Shown here one piece after another: positions 54,167 to 64,000 of a stretch of 64,000 bases of DNA. Below the pieces are notes generated by a model, which searched no databases, had not been told where the DNA came from, and saw only the letters and a list, made by a program, of their open reading frames with translations. The stretch spans positions 13,144,001 through 13,208,000 of the forward strand of contig OX442319.1 of the NCBI GenBank assembly GCA_949358305.1, in the 5' to 3' direction. Position numbers and translations under genes: made by a program. The stretch is from Strigamia acuminata. Lineage: Eukaryota > Arthropoda > Chilopoda > Geophilomorpha > Linotaeniidae. Position 1 is the first letter of the stretch; every line of letters starts with the position of its first letter.

Positions 54167-57100
54167 AATCTGACGATTTTAATTCTTTAATTTATAAAGA
54201 AGACGAATATAATACACTTTTCAACAAGAAACACTTCTAAACTTTACTTTTGACAAAATAAAATTAAACTTCGCGTTTGTTTGACACGTGTTAGCTTTTG
54301 CAGGTTACACGGCACACAAAATTCGAATCGTGACTGAAATCGGGACGGCGTGGTCAAGATGACTCTGGAACACGTCTTCTGGTCTGGTCTGGATGCGAAT
54401 GATCAGTATCTGATCTGGTCCTCCTTTAATAGCAGGGGGCTGGGGATCCCTAGATCTCCCAACTTCTGATTGGCGGATGTTAGTGTCGGCCAATGGTATA
54501 AAGGACGTTACATCTATTTAGTAGTTCTCTACTAAGTCCGTTCCCTTCGAGATTCAATTTTACCGATAAAATAAAATTCCTTCGGGAAGACATTCGTAAA
54601 ATATTGTATTTTTCAAATGAAAATAAAATAAACTTACTTCAATCTTCTTGAACTTTGGGATTTTTACCAATCCAAATAATTAAATAACTTTTCTTCAAAA
54701 AATATTTTTCTTTGATTATTCCGTTTAGTGTGTAATATCATTACAACCACAGTTTTAATAAAGTTTTCTCAAACTCTCAATTTTTCTTATTCTTATTCAA
54801 TTATCGTTCAAATAATCATTCCTTTGTAATTGAAATCTATTTTCGATTCCCAACATTGTGTATTCATTTCCAATAGGAAGAATAATTTGACCAAGTCTTT
54901 ACTTTTTCGGGTTTAAATTCCATTTTTCGAGTGTGAAAAAAATAAATTTTCACCATCCATCTCCCCCTTTTTTAACAAATTTTTTTAACAAATAAAAATT
55001 CGTTAAAATTCTTTAAATTTGTTTTGCGAGAAAAATTATCTAATTCTCTAATCTTCCAAAAGAAAATATTCGAAATTTTACTTTAAACGATAAAGTTATT
55101 GGTACAAATGTGTACTTGTTTTTCGGGAGAAAACTATTCGACAATCCTTTAGACTTTTGGGTAAAAATTATTCATCAAATCTTTCTTTTTTGATGACAAT
55201 TGCTTTGATTTTTCGAAAGAAAATATCTAGCTAAATTCCACTTTTCCTGAGCGGACAATTGTTTTCACAATTAGTTATTCCTTTGCGATATTTACGAAGG
55301 ACGTGTCTTTGATTATTCGTTTTAATAATTTTCGTCCCCCTTATCTCTAATAACGAGATGTTTTTGCAGAGATCTTTTATCTTTTGAATGAAAGAATATT
55401 TAAATCTCAATTGTCGTAAATACCTTCATCTGCTGCAGCATTTCCTCAATTTGAACTTTTCAAATGAAAAGACAAATCTGGAGAACTTTCACTGTCAAAC
55501 TTCTATTCCTATCGCGCCAAAATTCGTAATTCACTGGTTTGGAATTCCGTATAACACGTGACACAATAACAGTATCGATGTCACAATTAAGCAGTTTACT
55601 ACTCGGTCCGCGCGAGGACATGTAAATTACTTTTTTTCCGATAAAAATAATTTTTCTTTGAAAAATATTTGAAATTGATTTTTCACAACTACTTTTGAAT
55701 GAAATAAAATGAAGTTATTCCAACTTTTCGTTAATTGCTCACACATAACATTCCCTTTACTGTGGGATTTGCATCGAAATTCCATTTTTAAAGAACCTTT
55801 CTTTTACTTATCGCAAATAAAACATATTCAATCGTTTTTCTGATTAAACTTTAACACGTAAATTACGAACGAAATATATGATGACATTCCATTAACCTTT
55901 AGGAAAATTGACTAAATTCTTAATTTTTAGAGAAAAATAATGTATCTAGAATCTTTCCTTTTCCGAATAAAATCTATGTTCAAAATAGAAGATAAATCTT
56001 GTGCAATTCTTAGTTTTTTCGAATGGAAAAATACAACTTTTCATCAGCGGTGATTTATTTGATTTTTCCGAAAGAAAAATAATTACTTTGAAACTTATTT
56101 TCTTCGTTTAAATCAGCTATCTGATTTTAAAGCTTCAATCCAATCAAAAAATATTCGCTCCGTAAATATTTCATGTGGCAAAGTTCATAGCCACAAATGG
56201 ATTTGTTATTCCGGTTTTAAGAAATCATGTGGGAAAATGTCCGATTAGATTACTAAAAATATTCGTTGTTTTTCAAACAGCTAAATTTCATTTAGAAATT
56301 CTCAAAATTTGGGAGACCCAAATATCGTTGGAAACTTAAAACACTGTTAAATTTCCGAAAGGAAAGATTGAATGAAATCCTTTTACTTTTCCGAGGGAAA
56401 GCGTTTATCGTGATTCGTAACTTTCAATGTAAAAAATACTATTCTATGTGGTCGGCAACTTCATTCGCCGCCATTTTATATTTTCTTAATTTCCATTGTC
56501 CCGAAGGAAAAAATGTACTTTTTGTGAAAATAGTTAATTCCTTCAAATAAAGGTAATATTCATTTCGATTTGCAAATCTTTTCTGCGAAATGGAGTGTGT
56601 TGTTTTTCTCCAACAACTAAATTATCTTTGGTACCGATGGCAGTGGAAAAATTAGTTCGCGACACTTAAATAAATCTCTACGAACCTTCTGTAACATTTC
56701 TCCGCTGTCTTTTATCTGTTGTCCGCCATAATTTCCAAGCATTCGTTCGCACCTTGCGTTGAAGGTTTGAGTAGCTTCCCTGCTGCGTTTGATACGGAGA
56801 TCGACGCGTATTGCTATGGCGCGTGGTCGCTGGCTATCGGTGTCGACGTACAGTTACAAGAAACTTAATTTCTTGTAAATATTTCCAAATAGTTGCGGTG
56901 TTTTCTTCGTTTTAACTTTTCAGGTGGAAAGATAAATTCGTAAGAAGTCCGCCTTCTAAACTTGTATGTTTTTAGCTTTTCGAAATAAAACAAACTTCGA
57001 AAAAAAAATATCTGTATTCTTATTTCACTCGAAACTTTTTTGATTTCTTATTTAAAATACTTCGTATTCCTTAAATTGTCGAACGAAAATAGTAAAGAGA

Positions 57101-57661
57101 GTTCACTAAACGTTTCCATTTCGTCAGTTTAACTTTTCACATGAAAATATAAACTGAAAATCTATTTGTCTGTTTTAACTAAAATTTTTTAGTTAATATC
57201 GGATTCAAGATTCGCTTTTGCAATTCGATCGAATTAATTTGCAACCTATTTCAGTGATCGTGTGATAGGTCTATAACTTCCGAAATTCCTAGTTAAAGGA
57301 CTGTTTTGGTGTTTCTCAAGAAAATAAACATGGTTTGAAACTTGTCTGTTTTTTAACTAAATCTTTTAGTTAAATATTTATCTCAAAATTCACTTTTACA
57401 ATTCTATCGAATTTAATTGCAACCTAATCTCGGTGGGACCTCCACGTGTGAGATTAGGTGGTAGTCTTTGAAATCCCTAAAATCTTCAAACGAAAATAAT
57501 GAAGGAAAATCTACTACGTATTTCTATTTCATCAGTTTAACTTCTTCACATGGAAATATAAACTGAAAATTTAATCTGTCTATTTTTAACTTAAATCTTT
57601 TAGTTAAATATTTATCTCCAATATTCACTGTTGCAATTCAATCGAATTTAATTGCAACCTA
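54167..57661 (-). other. Long 5' leader of element B
   Basis: About 3.5 kb without coding potential. It is studded with short imperfect palindromes of the form TTTTC-4-GAAAA (for example near 55212, 55456, 56012, 56077, 56388, 56920, 57130), roughly one every 60-150 bp. Its PBS-proximal end is a degenerate tandem repeat (about 57140-57680). Confidence 0.7.
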
Positions 57662-57681
57662 ATCTCGGTGGGACCTCCACG
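57140..57681 (-). repeat. Triplicated PBS-proximal segment of element B
   Basis: Three successive copies of a segment containing AACTAAATCTTTTAGTTAA, a CAATTC(T/G)ATCGAATT block and then TTGCAACCTA. In the copies at 57420-57450 and 57655-57681 this leads into ATCTCGGTGGGACCTCCACG (the PBS complement); the third (about 57237-57270) is degenerate (TTTCAGTGATCGTG). Only the copy next to the LTR is in PBS position. Confidence 0.75.
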
Positions 57682-59579
57682 TGTGACGGTGACGACCACA
57701 ACTCCCATTTAACAATGGTACCGGGAAGAGATCGCAATAAATAAACAGTGAATACAATACGAGATAAATACAAGACAGTTTATTGTTGGCAAACAATATG
57801 GATGAGCTAAATTATACATAGGACTAATGCCGACATTTGGCAAGTTAAATCAGCTATTAAACTATACAAAGAATTGGCCAACTGGCCCTAGAATAATATC
57901 ACTACGGGTCTGGAATATGGGAGCGGTTTCCCCATCGCTCGACCTGATTATAGATGTCATCTTAAGCCGGATGGCTGTGTCCTGGAGTCCGATACGGCTT
58001 CGCTGGTTTCCTTGGTTCGCTGTGTAAACTATCGCACGTCGATAAATCGAATGATCTGAGCATTGCGGTTGACTTTGTCTGCACCGCCACAACTTTGGGA
58101 GGATATTGGTGTAAGTAAATGTATTCATTTACTTATCAATATTCCACTTATGAATTATATTTAATTCATATCGTTGTGAATTCTTATTTAGATATTTCGG
58201 GAATAAGTTGTCGTCAACTTATCGGTTATATTGAGTTCAATATGAGATTAAGTCTTCTGACTTGATTTTGGTCCAACTGGTTGTCGAGTTTAAGTTTTTC
58301 TGTTATAAATAAAATGAAGATTAAGCTTCCCGTCGCAACACACAATTGCCATCGATTAGAATATACGCCTTGCCATGCAGAACGGTATCAAGCGTCCCCG
58401 GCGTCGCAGCACGGTCGTCCATCGAGTGGTTGACGGTACCACGTACACAGGGGTCGATAGCTCGCGGCTCCGCACAGCAGTTTTATCTCTCGCGGTACTA
58501 ATAATAGACCGACTGCTTTGGCATCGAATACCATGAGAATCAGCTTGCCAAACACTTGGTGCTACTCGTGGTTACTGTAAAACAGACTGCTTTGGCACCA
58601 TCAGGTGAAGGAACCGATTCTCAACAATACCGATGCTACTCGTGGTAACGGAATACGTTCATACCGAAAAAGACAACTTGGTCCTGTCCGGAGGATACTG
58701 AATTGCACAACGGCGGGTTCTCCTTCGGCGTCGCAACCGTAGACTGTAACATTTATGCAACATAATAATCCCAGCACTTCGACTTCAATTGCCGGCGGTG
58801 GCATGATTCTGTAGAATCATGCAACGGTTCTTTGCGAATAAATCAACAAAGAACCAAAAGGTTTTTTACGTGAACAACGAATCATATTTCTTAAGTAACA
58901 ATACCAAACAGAAAATAATCAAACAGAGCTGCGGAATGGCCGATTGTTTGGGTTTATATAACCTGACTGGATTAAGGATTAATCCAGTCATCCAATTGGA
59001 ACATGGGTTCCACGAATCCCTCCAATCCCGTATCACCGGAAGTGGATACGGAGGAGCATTATGCTAATTCTCACCACAACCGGAACTGGATACCCAGGGC
59101 CGGAAATGGATCCACCAATCAGATCGATCGGTTGATCGATTGATCACCAAATGTTCTATCCCGCAGAAAATGGAAGTTATAATGTATTTAACATCAAAAG
59201 ACATTAATATATCTTTATATTAATGTTCACAAAGCTTCGTTTCGTTCTAGTAAATATAGTTTTATATTTATTTACATGTTTTATATTCATATCTTGAATT
59301 TACCGCTAAATCGTGATCGCGCCATCTGGCGACAACATTGCGCATTGACAAATGCGGTTTTAGTAGACGAATCATCGTGATTTGGTCGTGATATCTTGAT
59401 ATCATGTAGGAATGTTATTAATACTAATTAATACATCATCTTTTATCATGGAAACCTCATAAATAGCTTTATTTAGGAATTATATCCGTTTTACACAGAA
59501 TACTGTAAAAATACCGTCATAATGACACAACAGCGCTTTTCTATAGAAAATAGGCATTTATAGCCATTAAACCGTCATA
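57682..59579 (-). repeat. 5' LTR of element B
   Basis: Same length as the left LTR (1898 bp) and matching throughout by eye, offset 7504; same hairpins and TATA box. Followed on the plus strand by the GGTT duplication. Confidence 0.93.
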
Positions 59580-59583
59580 GGTT

Positions 59584-59667
59584 GTCGCCAGATGCCGCGT
59601 CGAATCACTCGCGCGCTCGCCATCAGTAGTGTGGACCCCGTGTCGCGAACAAGTGGAACGATTAGAG
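59584..59667 (+). pseudogene. Host coding exon split by element B
   Basis: Left of element B an ATG in strong context (TTCCATGG, 50172-50174) is followed after three bases by the LTR. Right of the element, after one GGTT copy is discounted, the same frame stays open for 28 more codons and ends exactly at GAG|GTAAGT (donor at 59668). Thirty codons from a good ATG to a consensus donor suggests a first coding exon destroyed by insertion. A different ATG at 59592 also opens a frame to the same donor in phase 1. No downstream exon could be assigned, so the gene is unidentified. Confidence 0.35.
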
Positions 59668-60381
59668 GTAAGTTAACCATTTTCCCGGTAAACACTCGTC
59701 AGTTGGCGTTTTTACACGCGGTTCGCGGCCCTGGACTGCATTGCTTTTTGCGGCAGGTGAGCGTCGGGACCGCGGTGCCGTTTTAAAACCGAGACGGTAT
59801 CGTGTACCAGGGCCACGGTACTTTGAAAAACTCGTGTAACGCGAACCGACTTTGTCGTACAACGAGAAAATACAAGATTCTCATTTTTTCTCGGTTTTGC
59901 TTTCATTTGATTAATTCTTATGTTACGTTTCAATGCAATTTATCTCATTTCAGAAAACTACAAGACACGAATAAAAAGAAGATTTTTTCGTCTGTTTCTT
60001 ATTGCATGGCGGGTTAAGCCTATATATAAGATTTTTCTCATTTAATTAGAATTAAACAAACAAAAAAAAAAAAAAAAAAAAAAAAAATCTTCTTTTTATA
60101 TGTGTCTCGCAGACTTCTGAAATAAGATAAATTGTATTGAAACCAAAGGTAAGAATTAACCAAATGGAAGTAAAACCGAGAAAATACGAGAACTTCGTAT
60201 TTTCTCGTGTTTTCTCGCATTGTTCCGCGGTAGGCATCAAATGTACCACGTCCAACACGTACATGTACGCGCGTAGACTTGCGCGAACAATATGTGCGCG
60301 GATGTTTTATTCGACGTCCCACGTTTTGGTTCTTTTTGTTGCGATTTTAATTTTTATCTTTTTTTTCACATCGAAGAAAAT

Positions 60382-60977
60382 ATGGAAAAAGGAAAGAGAG
60401 GAGAAAAGCCGTCCACAAAGTCGCACCTGTCACCCGTCGTCCTTTTGGAACGCATCGACTTCATGGAGGCGTGGAGCCACACGCCAAACCTGAGCGCCGC
60501 CAGTAGTTCCGTGCATGATGCACGCGAGCGAAAAACTAATGATCCCACGAAGATCAAGGGGGTATGTGTCCCATTCCGATATTTACTCTTTTGTCTTTTT
60601 TATTTGACCTTTTTTTTTTTTTTTATTTTTTTTTTTATATTTATTCGTTCTTTTCTCTCTTTCTCCAGTCGCTCGGTCGAAGACAGACGAAGGTCCAGGA
60701 GACGGCAATGGCGGCGACGGAGGAAAGGGTCGAAAAAATGATGGAGGGACTAGAGGAGAGAATTGAGGAGTTGATAGACAGGACGGAACAAAGACTCAAG
60801 AAAATGGTGAAGGCGACGATGGAGGAATTTGAGAAAACATTTGAAGAAGCAGAGGAAAAATGGTGGAAGGCGATGGAGGGAACGATGGGTTGGATAGAGG
60901 ATGTCGTTGACGACGATGATGATGACGAAGGCGCTGAAGAGGCAATTGGTGGTTCCGATCTTTCGATGGAATTATAA
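60382..60977 (+). CDS. Small coiled-coil-like acidic protein, two coding exons
   Basis: Exons 60382-60561 (donor GTATGT) and 60669-60977 (acceptor CTTTCTCCAG) join in phase 0 to give 162 residues. The start is the ATG in AAATATGGAA; the frame is open upstream, so an earlier exon is possible. Exon 1 is basic, then contains LLERIDFMEAWSHTPNLSAA. Exon 2 is a long charged helix (EERVEKMMEGLEERIEELID, then EQRLKKMVKATMEEFEKTF, EEAEEKWWKAMEG) with hydrophobic residues spaced as in a coiled coil, ending in DDDDDDEGAEEA. An oligomerising, probably cytoplasmic protein is likely; family unknown. The intron is T-rich with a good branch/pyrimidine tract. Confidence 0.6.
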
Positions 60978-61287
60978 GAGGAGACGGTTTATTCCCACTC
61001 TCGTTTGTTTGTTTGTTTGATTTAGTTTTTGTTTTGGTTTTTAATTTTATTTATTCATTTATTTTTTTTTTTTTTTCAATTGTCAAAGATGTGACACAAC
61101 TCTTATGGGATAAAAACAACAATCCCCCATCTCATTGTCTCGTATTGTTTGTTTATATTGCGTATATTTTGTTTCTCATTGTAAAAAAAACATCTCATCG
61201 GGTGATTAAATATACGTCTTTATTTTATTTATTTTATTTATTTATCTGTTTCTCTTCTTTTCTATATTTTAGCACAATTTATAATCT
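60978..61287 (+). other. 3' flank of the coiled-coil gene
   Basis: TTTGTTTG/TTTATTTATT-rich 3' UTR-like sequence; no gene supported. Confidence 0.4.
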
Positions 61288-61362
61288 ACCCAGAGTGGTC
61301 GAGTGGGCAGGACTGCCTGCCGCATGGAGCCGTGGACTCTGGGTTCGAGTCTCGCTTCCGCG
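61288..61362 (+). ncRNA. tRNA-like segment with A and B boxes
   Basis: TGGTCGAGTGG (61296-61306) fits the pol III A box and GGTTCGAGTCT (61342-61352) nearly fits the B box, 46 bases apart. The acceptor and anticodon arms do not fold convincingly, so this is more likely a tRNA-derived SINE head or a tRNA pseudogene than a tRNA. Confidence 0.35.
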
Positions 61363-61477
61363 ATCTTACGTTTGCTTTGTGCAGAAAAAAGGAAAGAAAG
61401 AGACTGACTGACTGCTGGGCGACAATGATGATGGTCCGAGAAATTCAACCCTTCTTTATTTTGTTTTAATTTTTATC

Positions 61478-61503
61478 CTATCTATCTATCTATCTATCTA
61501 TCT
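61478..61503. repeat. (CTAT)n microsatellite
   Basis: About six CTAT units followed by a T-run. Confidence 0.9.
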
Positions 61504-61554
61504 AATTTTTTTTTTTTTTTAATTTAAAACAATTACCGTCAGAGTGCGTTACCG

Positions 61555-63035
61555 TCGGAGATTTTTTCGTGATTGCCGTGCGCGCGAGAAAAATTGCAAC
61601 CGACAAACTTTCCCACATTGAAATTGGAAAACAAAATATATGGGGAGATCCACGTAGACAAGTAAATCAAGATTAACTTGGTTTCGGAATTTATAGGACA
61701 CCTTTTAACGCGGGAAACGCAAAAATCCGCATCGAATGGACACTTTGGCGTCCATCGAAGGGCACGGCTTACGTCGGGTGGCGTGGCGGTTCTGGGAAAT
61801 TACATTACAGGCCACGTGACCAGGTACAAAGTCCTGCGCACAAACGCTCGAGCGGAGTTGAATAAAAGTCCTTGAAATGTATAAATCGATTTATCGACAG
61901 TGGAACTAATTCCACGACGAGTGCCCCAACGATTAATTAGATTATCGAATTGGGTGCCGTCTGAGTCGAAGATCGCGAACGCCCCGATCGGTTTACCATT
62001 TTAATTTCAACTCGCAGTACACGTTGCACCATCGTAGACGATGTGAGTTTGTATAATCGCGTTCGACGAGTTTGCAGACACTTTGAATTCGTTCGCTTCG
62101 AGCCATCATGGAGATCCGAGGGTTTCGGTCGAAATTTCCTGAATCGATTTGAAACGGTATTTCCCACCCACGGGTGTTCTGCTCCACCACGAACATTCCG
62201 GCGACCATTGCGGCGACCATTGCGGCAACGAGCGCCTCACCTACGGTGAATGCGGGGCAGCTGGCACCGACGAGTGTCGGCAGCCCCAACAACTTGTTCC
62301 AAAATAAGCCCACAGACAGACACACCTATAAAGCGTGTTTATTTCAAACAATTGTGCAAAAACACCCATTTAATTGTTTATTTATTTGTTCCTCGTGATA
62401 CGCGCGTGGCCTGTGCGTTGACGACGTGTTCGCGATTTCACGACGGAATTCGTGGATCCGTTCGTCGGGATTGGACTTTTGGGTGTCGGGTGAAAACGAC
62501 CGACCGGGGACGAAATTCGAGGCGGAGAAGGGAGAAGGGAGCAAACAAGCGCGCGCGCAAGACGCCAAACGGAGTAAAAAAAATATCCAAAGAAGATGAC
62601 TAAACTTTACTTTACTTTACTTAATTTTCGAATACTATGAGCACCCGGGATTCCATACTAAGGTCGAAATGACTAAAGTCGAAATCCCGTTTCGACCTAA
62701 TTCGTTTCGACCCAGGTATCCCATCTAGTCTAAAATAAAAACAAACTCGCTGTTCACTTAAATATCTATATTTAAAGTTTTTACAGTTTCTACAGTTTGC
62801 AGAATGTTATAAAAAAAAAAAAAATAAATAAATAAATAAATAAATAAATAAAAATAAAAATAAAAACAAATAAACAAATAAAACGGAATAAAACAAAACG
62901 ATGAAACAACGATACATTGAAGCGACGATTATATGGTGGAATAACGCCGAAAAAGTTACGCGAAAACGACAGTTATTTATTTGTATAACATTTTTTTCCC
63001 ACATTTTTTACCCCATTTACACATAGAATTGCCAT
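61555..63035. repeat. Structured repeats, right-hand block
   Basis: 61560-61690 resembles 39000-39150. 61765-62330 is a unit with GGCCACGTGACC, GATTAATTAGATTATCG, a GGGGCAGCTGG...CCGACGAGTGTCGG...CAGCCCC double hairpin (62246-62285) and AAAATAAGC. Part of it (about 61905-62110) recurs at 63815-64000. 62580-63035 holds AAATAAATA runs and the 3' flank of the minus-strand gene. No gene supported. Confidence 0.65.
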
Positions 63036-63579
63036 TTATTGACACTTGTACATTTTATCTGGATATTCGACAAAGTACAAATTCATCCATGGAACAAATC
63101 CATACTCGAATGGGATGGTGACGCCAAGTTTATCGTCTTTGAAGAATCGATCAAACCGCGCGGAAGATAAATTCGAGTCCCAAAGGAAACGCGTCCCCAA
63201 GACGAGAGTTCTTTCTTTCGTCACGACGATGAAGTTGGTTTCGGTGCCTCGATTCACCCACTCGACGTCCATCTTGATCTGTCCAATTATTTGGAAATGG
63301 TCACCAACGACGTTTTTTAGGTACCGGTGTCTATCGTCGTCGTCGTCTAGTTCGCGGATACTGTCCCGAGGGTAGCCCGTTTCTTCGAATAAACGTTCGT
63401 CGATGGCGCAGAAGCGCGACCACTCGATTACCAGGGCATTACGCGCGAGATTCCCTATCTTCACCTTGAGCAAGGCATGTTCGTTCGTGGGTTCAAGCGG
63501 TTTCGGCTGAATAAGAGAAGTTTTAGATTAAAAATTATACGAAACAATTCGTATCTGTTCCTGGAATTACCTGGAACAT
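63036..63579 (-). CDS. Retropepsin-like protein without catalytic motif, two exons (likely domesticated)
   Basis: ATG at 63579; exon 1 codes only MFQ (63579-63571, donor GTAATT); exon 2 is 63506-63036 (acceptor TTATTCAG), phase 0, 159 residues. An in-frame TGA lies two codons before the ATG. The stop TAA overlaps the signal AATAAA. The protein aligns along its length with the protease of element C: KVKIGNLARNAL with KITIGGLTYNAL, CAIDERLF with CYIGEQLL, VVGDHFQIIGQIKMDVEW with AVGVAHKPVGQITLCVQW, and LVLGTRF with LILGHNF. Where the enzyme has DTGA this protein has IEWS (30-33), so it cannot be an active aspartic protease. Intact frame plus a spliced first exon suggest a host gene derived from a retroelement. 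Binding or regulatory function is inferred only. Confidence 0.7.
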
Positions 63580-64000
63580 GGTTCAATGTTGCGAGGAACT
63601 TCAATGTTGCGAGGAACGCCAACGAGACGCGGAAAACAGTTTTGTATCGTGTCTGAACTTGATTTGGATGCAAATGAGACACGGGTTACGTCAGATGGCG
63701 TGGCGGTTGTGAGAAATTACGTCACACAGGCGCTCGCGCGGAGTTAAATAAAAATCCTCGAAATATAGAAATTGATTTATCGACTCGTGGAACCGATTCC
63801 ACGTCGAGCGTCCCAACGATTAATTAGATTATAGAACTGGGTGTTGTCCGAAACGAAGATCGCGAACGCTCCGATCGGTTTACGATTTAAATTTCAACTC
63901 GCGGTACACGTTGCACCATCGTAGGCGATGCGAGTTTGTATAATCGCGTTCGACGAGTTTGCAGACACTTTGAATTCGTTCGCTTCGAGCCATCATGGAG
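63580..64000. repeat. Structured repeat unit at the window end
   Basis: From about 63690 a unit homologous to 61770-62110 (GGCGTGGCGGTT..GAAATTAC, CGATTAATTAGATTAT, CACGTTGCACCATCGTAG), ending at the window edge. It forms the upstream flank of the minus-strand gene. Confidence 0.7.

Larger units (their letters stand above)
50178..59579 (-). mobile_element. Element B: 9.4-kb non-autonomous LTR retrotransposon
   Basis: LTRs 50178-52075 and 57682-59579 (1898 bp each, identical by eye), flanked by the 4-bp duplication GGTT (50174-50177, 59580-59583). Orientation minus: the polypurine tract AAGGGGGATG lies next to the left LTR and the tRNA-Gln PBS (57680-57663 region) next to the right LTR. The LTR start on the minus strand is TATGACGG instead of the TGTGACGG of element A. 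The interior (52076-57681) has only one ORF and no protease, RT or integrase, so mobilisation must use proteins of a relative such as element C. Matching LTRs point to recent insertion. Confidence 0.93.

Noticed and set aside
62043-62603. Overlapping plus-strand frames of 68-117 codons near 62.0-62.6 kb
   Set aside because: Lie in the structured repeat unit, and homologous units elsewhere do not keep these frames open.

Overview
The window looks like genomic DNA of an invertebrate animal, most likely an arthropod (possibly a chelicerate, low confidence). The grounds are GT-AG introns in every gene that can be assembled, P-element-like transposases, C2H2 zinc-finger genes with TGEKPFKC linkers, a two-module CABIT-domain gene, Ty3/Gypsy-type LTR retrotransposons primed by tRNA-Gln, and an AT-rich background with many AAAT-type simple repeats. 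Much of the window is mobile or repetitive DNA, with small intron-bearing genes between.

1-9 kb: the 3' end of a P-element/THAP9-like transposase (+), a second transposase-like gene on the minus strand, an intronless 452-residue gene of unknown family (2913-4271), and a two-exon CABIT (GAREM-like) gene on the minus strand whose only intron is made of short tandem repeats. 8.6-10.8 kb: a five-finger zinc-finger gene and its inverted, nonsense-mutated copy, the copy being cut by an LTR element.

10.8-36.5 kb: three kinds of related LTR sequence. Element A (10825-16541, minus) carries only gag and has lost most of its 5' LTR. An old LTR fragment lies at 17641-18348. Element C (21973-36498, plus, 14.5 kb) has two 1745-bp LTRs that look identical, a 4-bp target duplication, gag, a probable -1 frameshift signal, pol broken by a hAT-type MITE, and a GC-richer third ORF with Cys-pair zinc-binding motifs that does not look like env. 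Element C sits inside an array of structured repeats (18.3-47.1 kb) carrying a recurrent UUCG-loop hairpin followed by AATAAA-type tails.

39.6-50 kb: small spliced genes among the repeats: a 110-residue zinc-finger-like protein (39691-40239), a 113-residue protein (43451-44159) and a 134-residue protein (48967-49620). The last two are both built from 78-nt exons of the same phase that have been duplicated in tandem. An intronless TK1-type thymidine kinase lies at 48113-48670.

50.2-59.6 kb: element B (minus, 9.4 kb), a non-autonomous relative with 1898-bp LTRs and a single ORF that repeats a motif found once in the gag of A and C. It split what looks like a host coding exon. 59.6-64 kb: a spliced coiled-coil-like gene (60382-60977), a further stretch of the structured repeats, and a two-exon gene (63036-63579) that aligns with the protease of element C but has lost the catalytic DTGA motif, so it is a likely domesticated retropepsin fold. 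The strongest candidates for something undescribed are the hairpin-chain LTRs, the third ORF of element C, the 78-nt-exon microgenes and the protease-dead gene.
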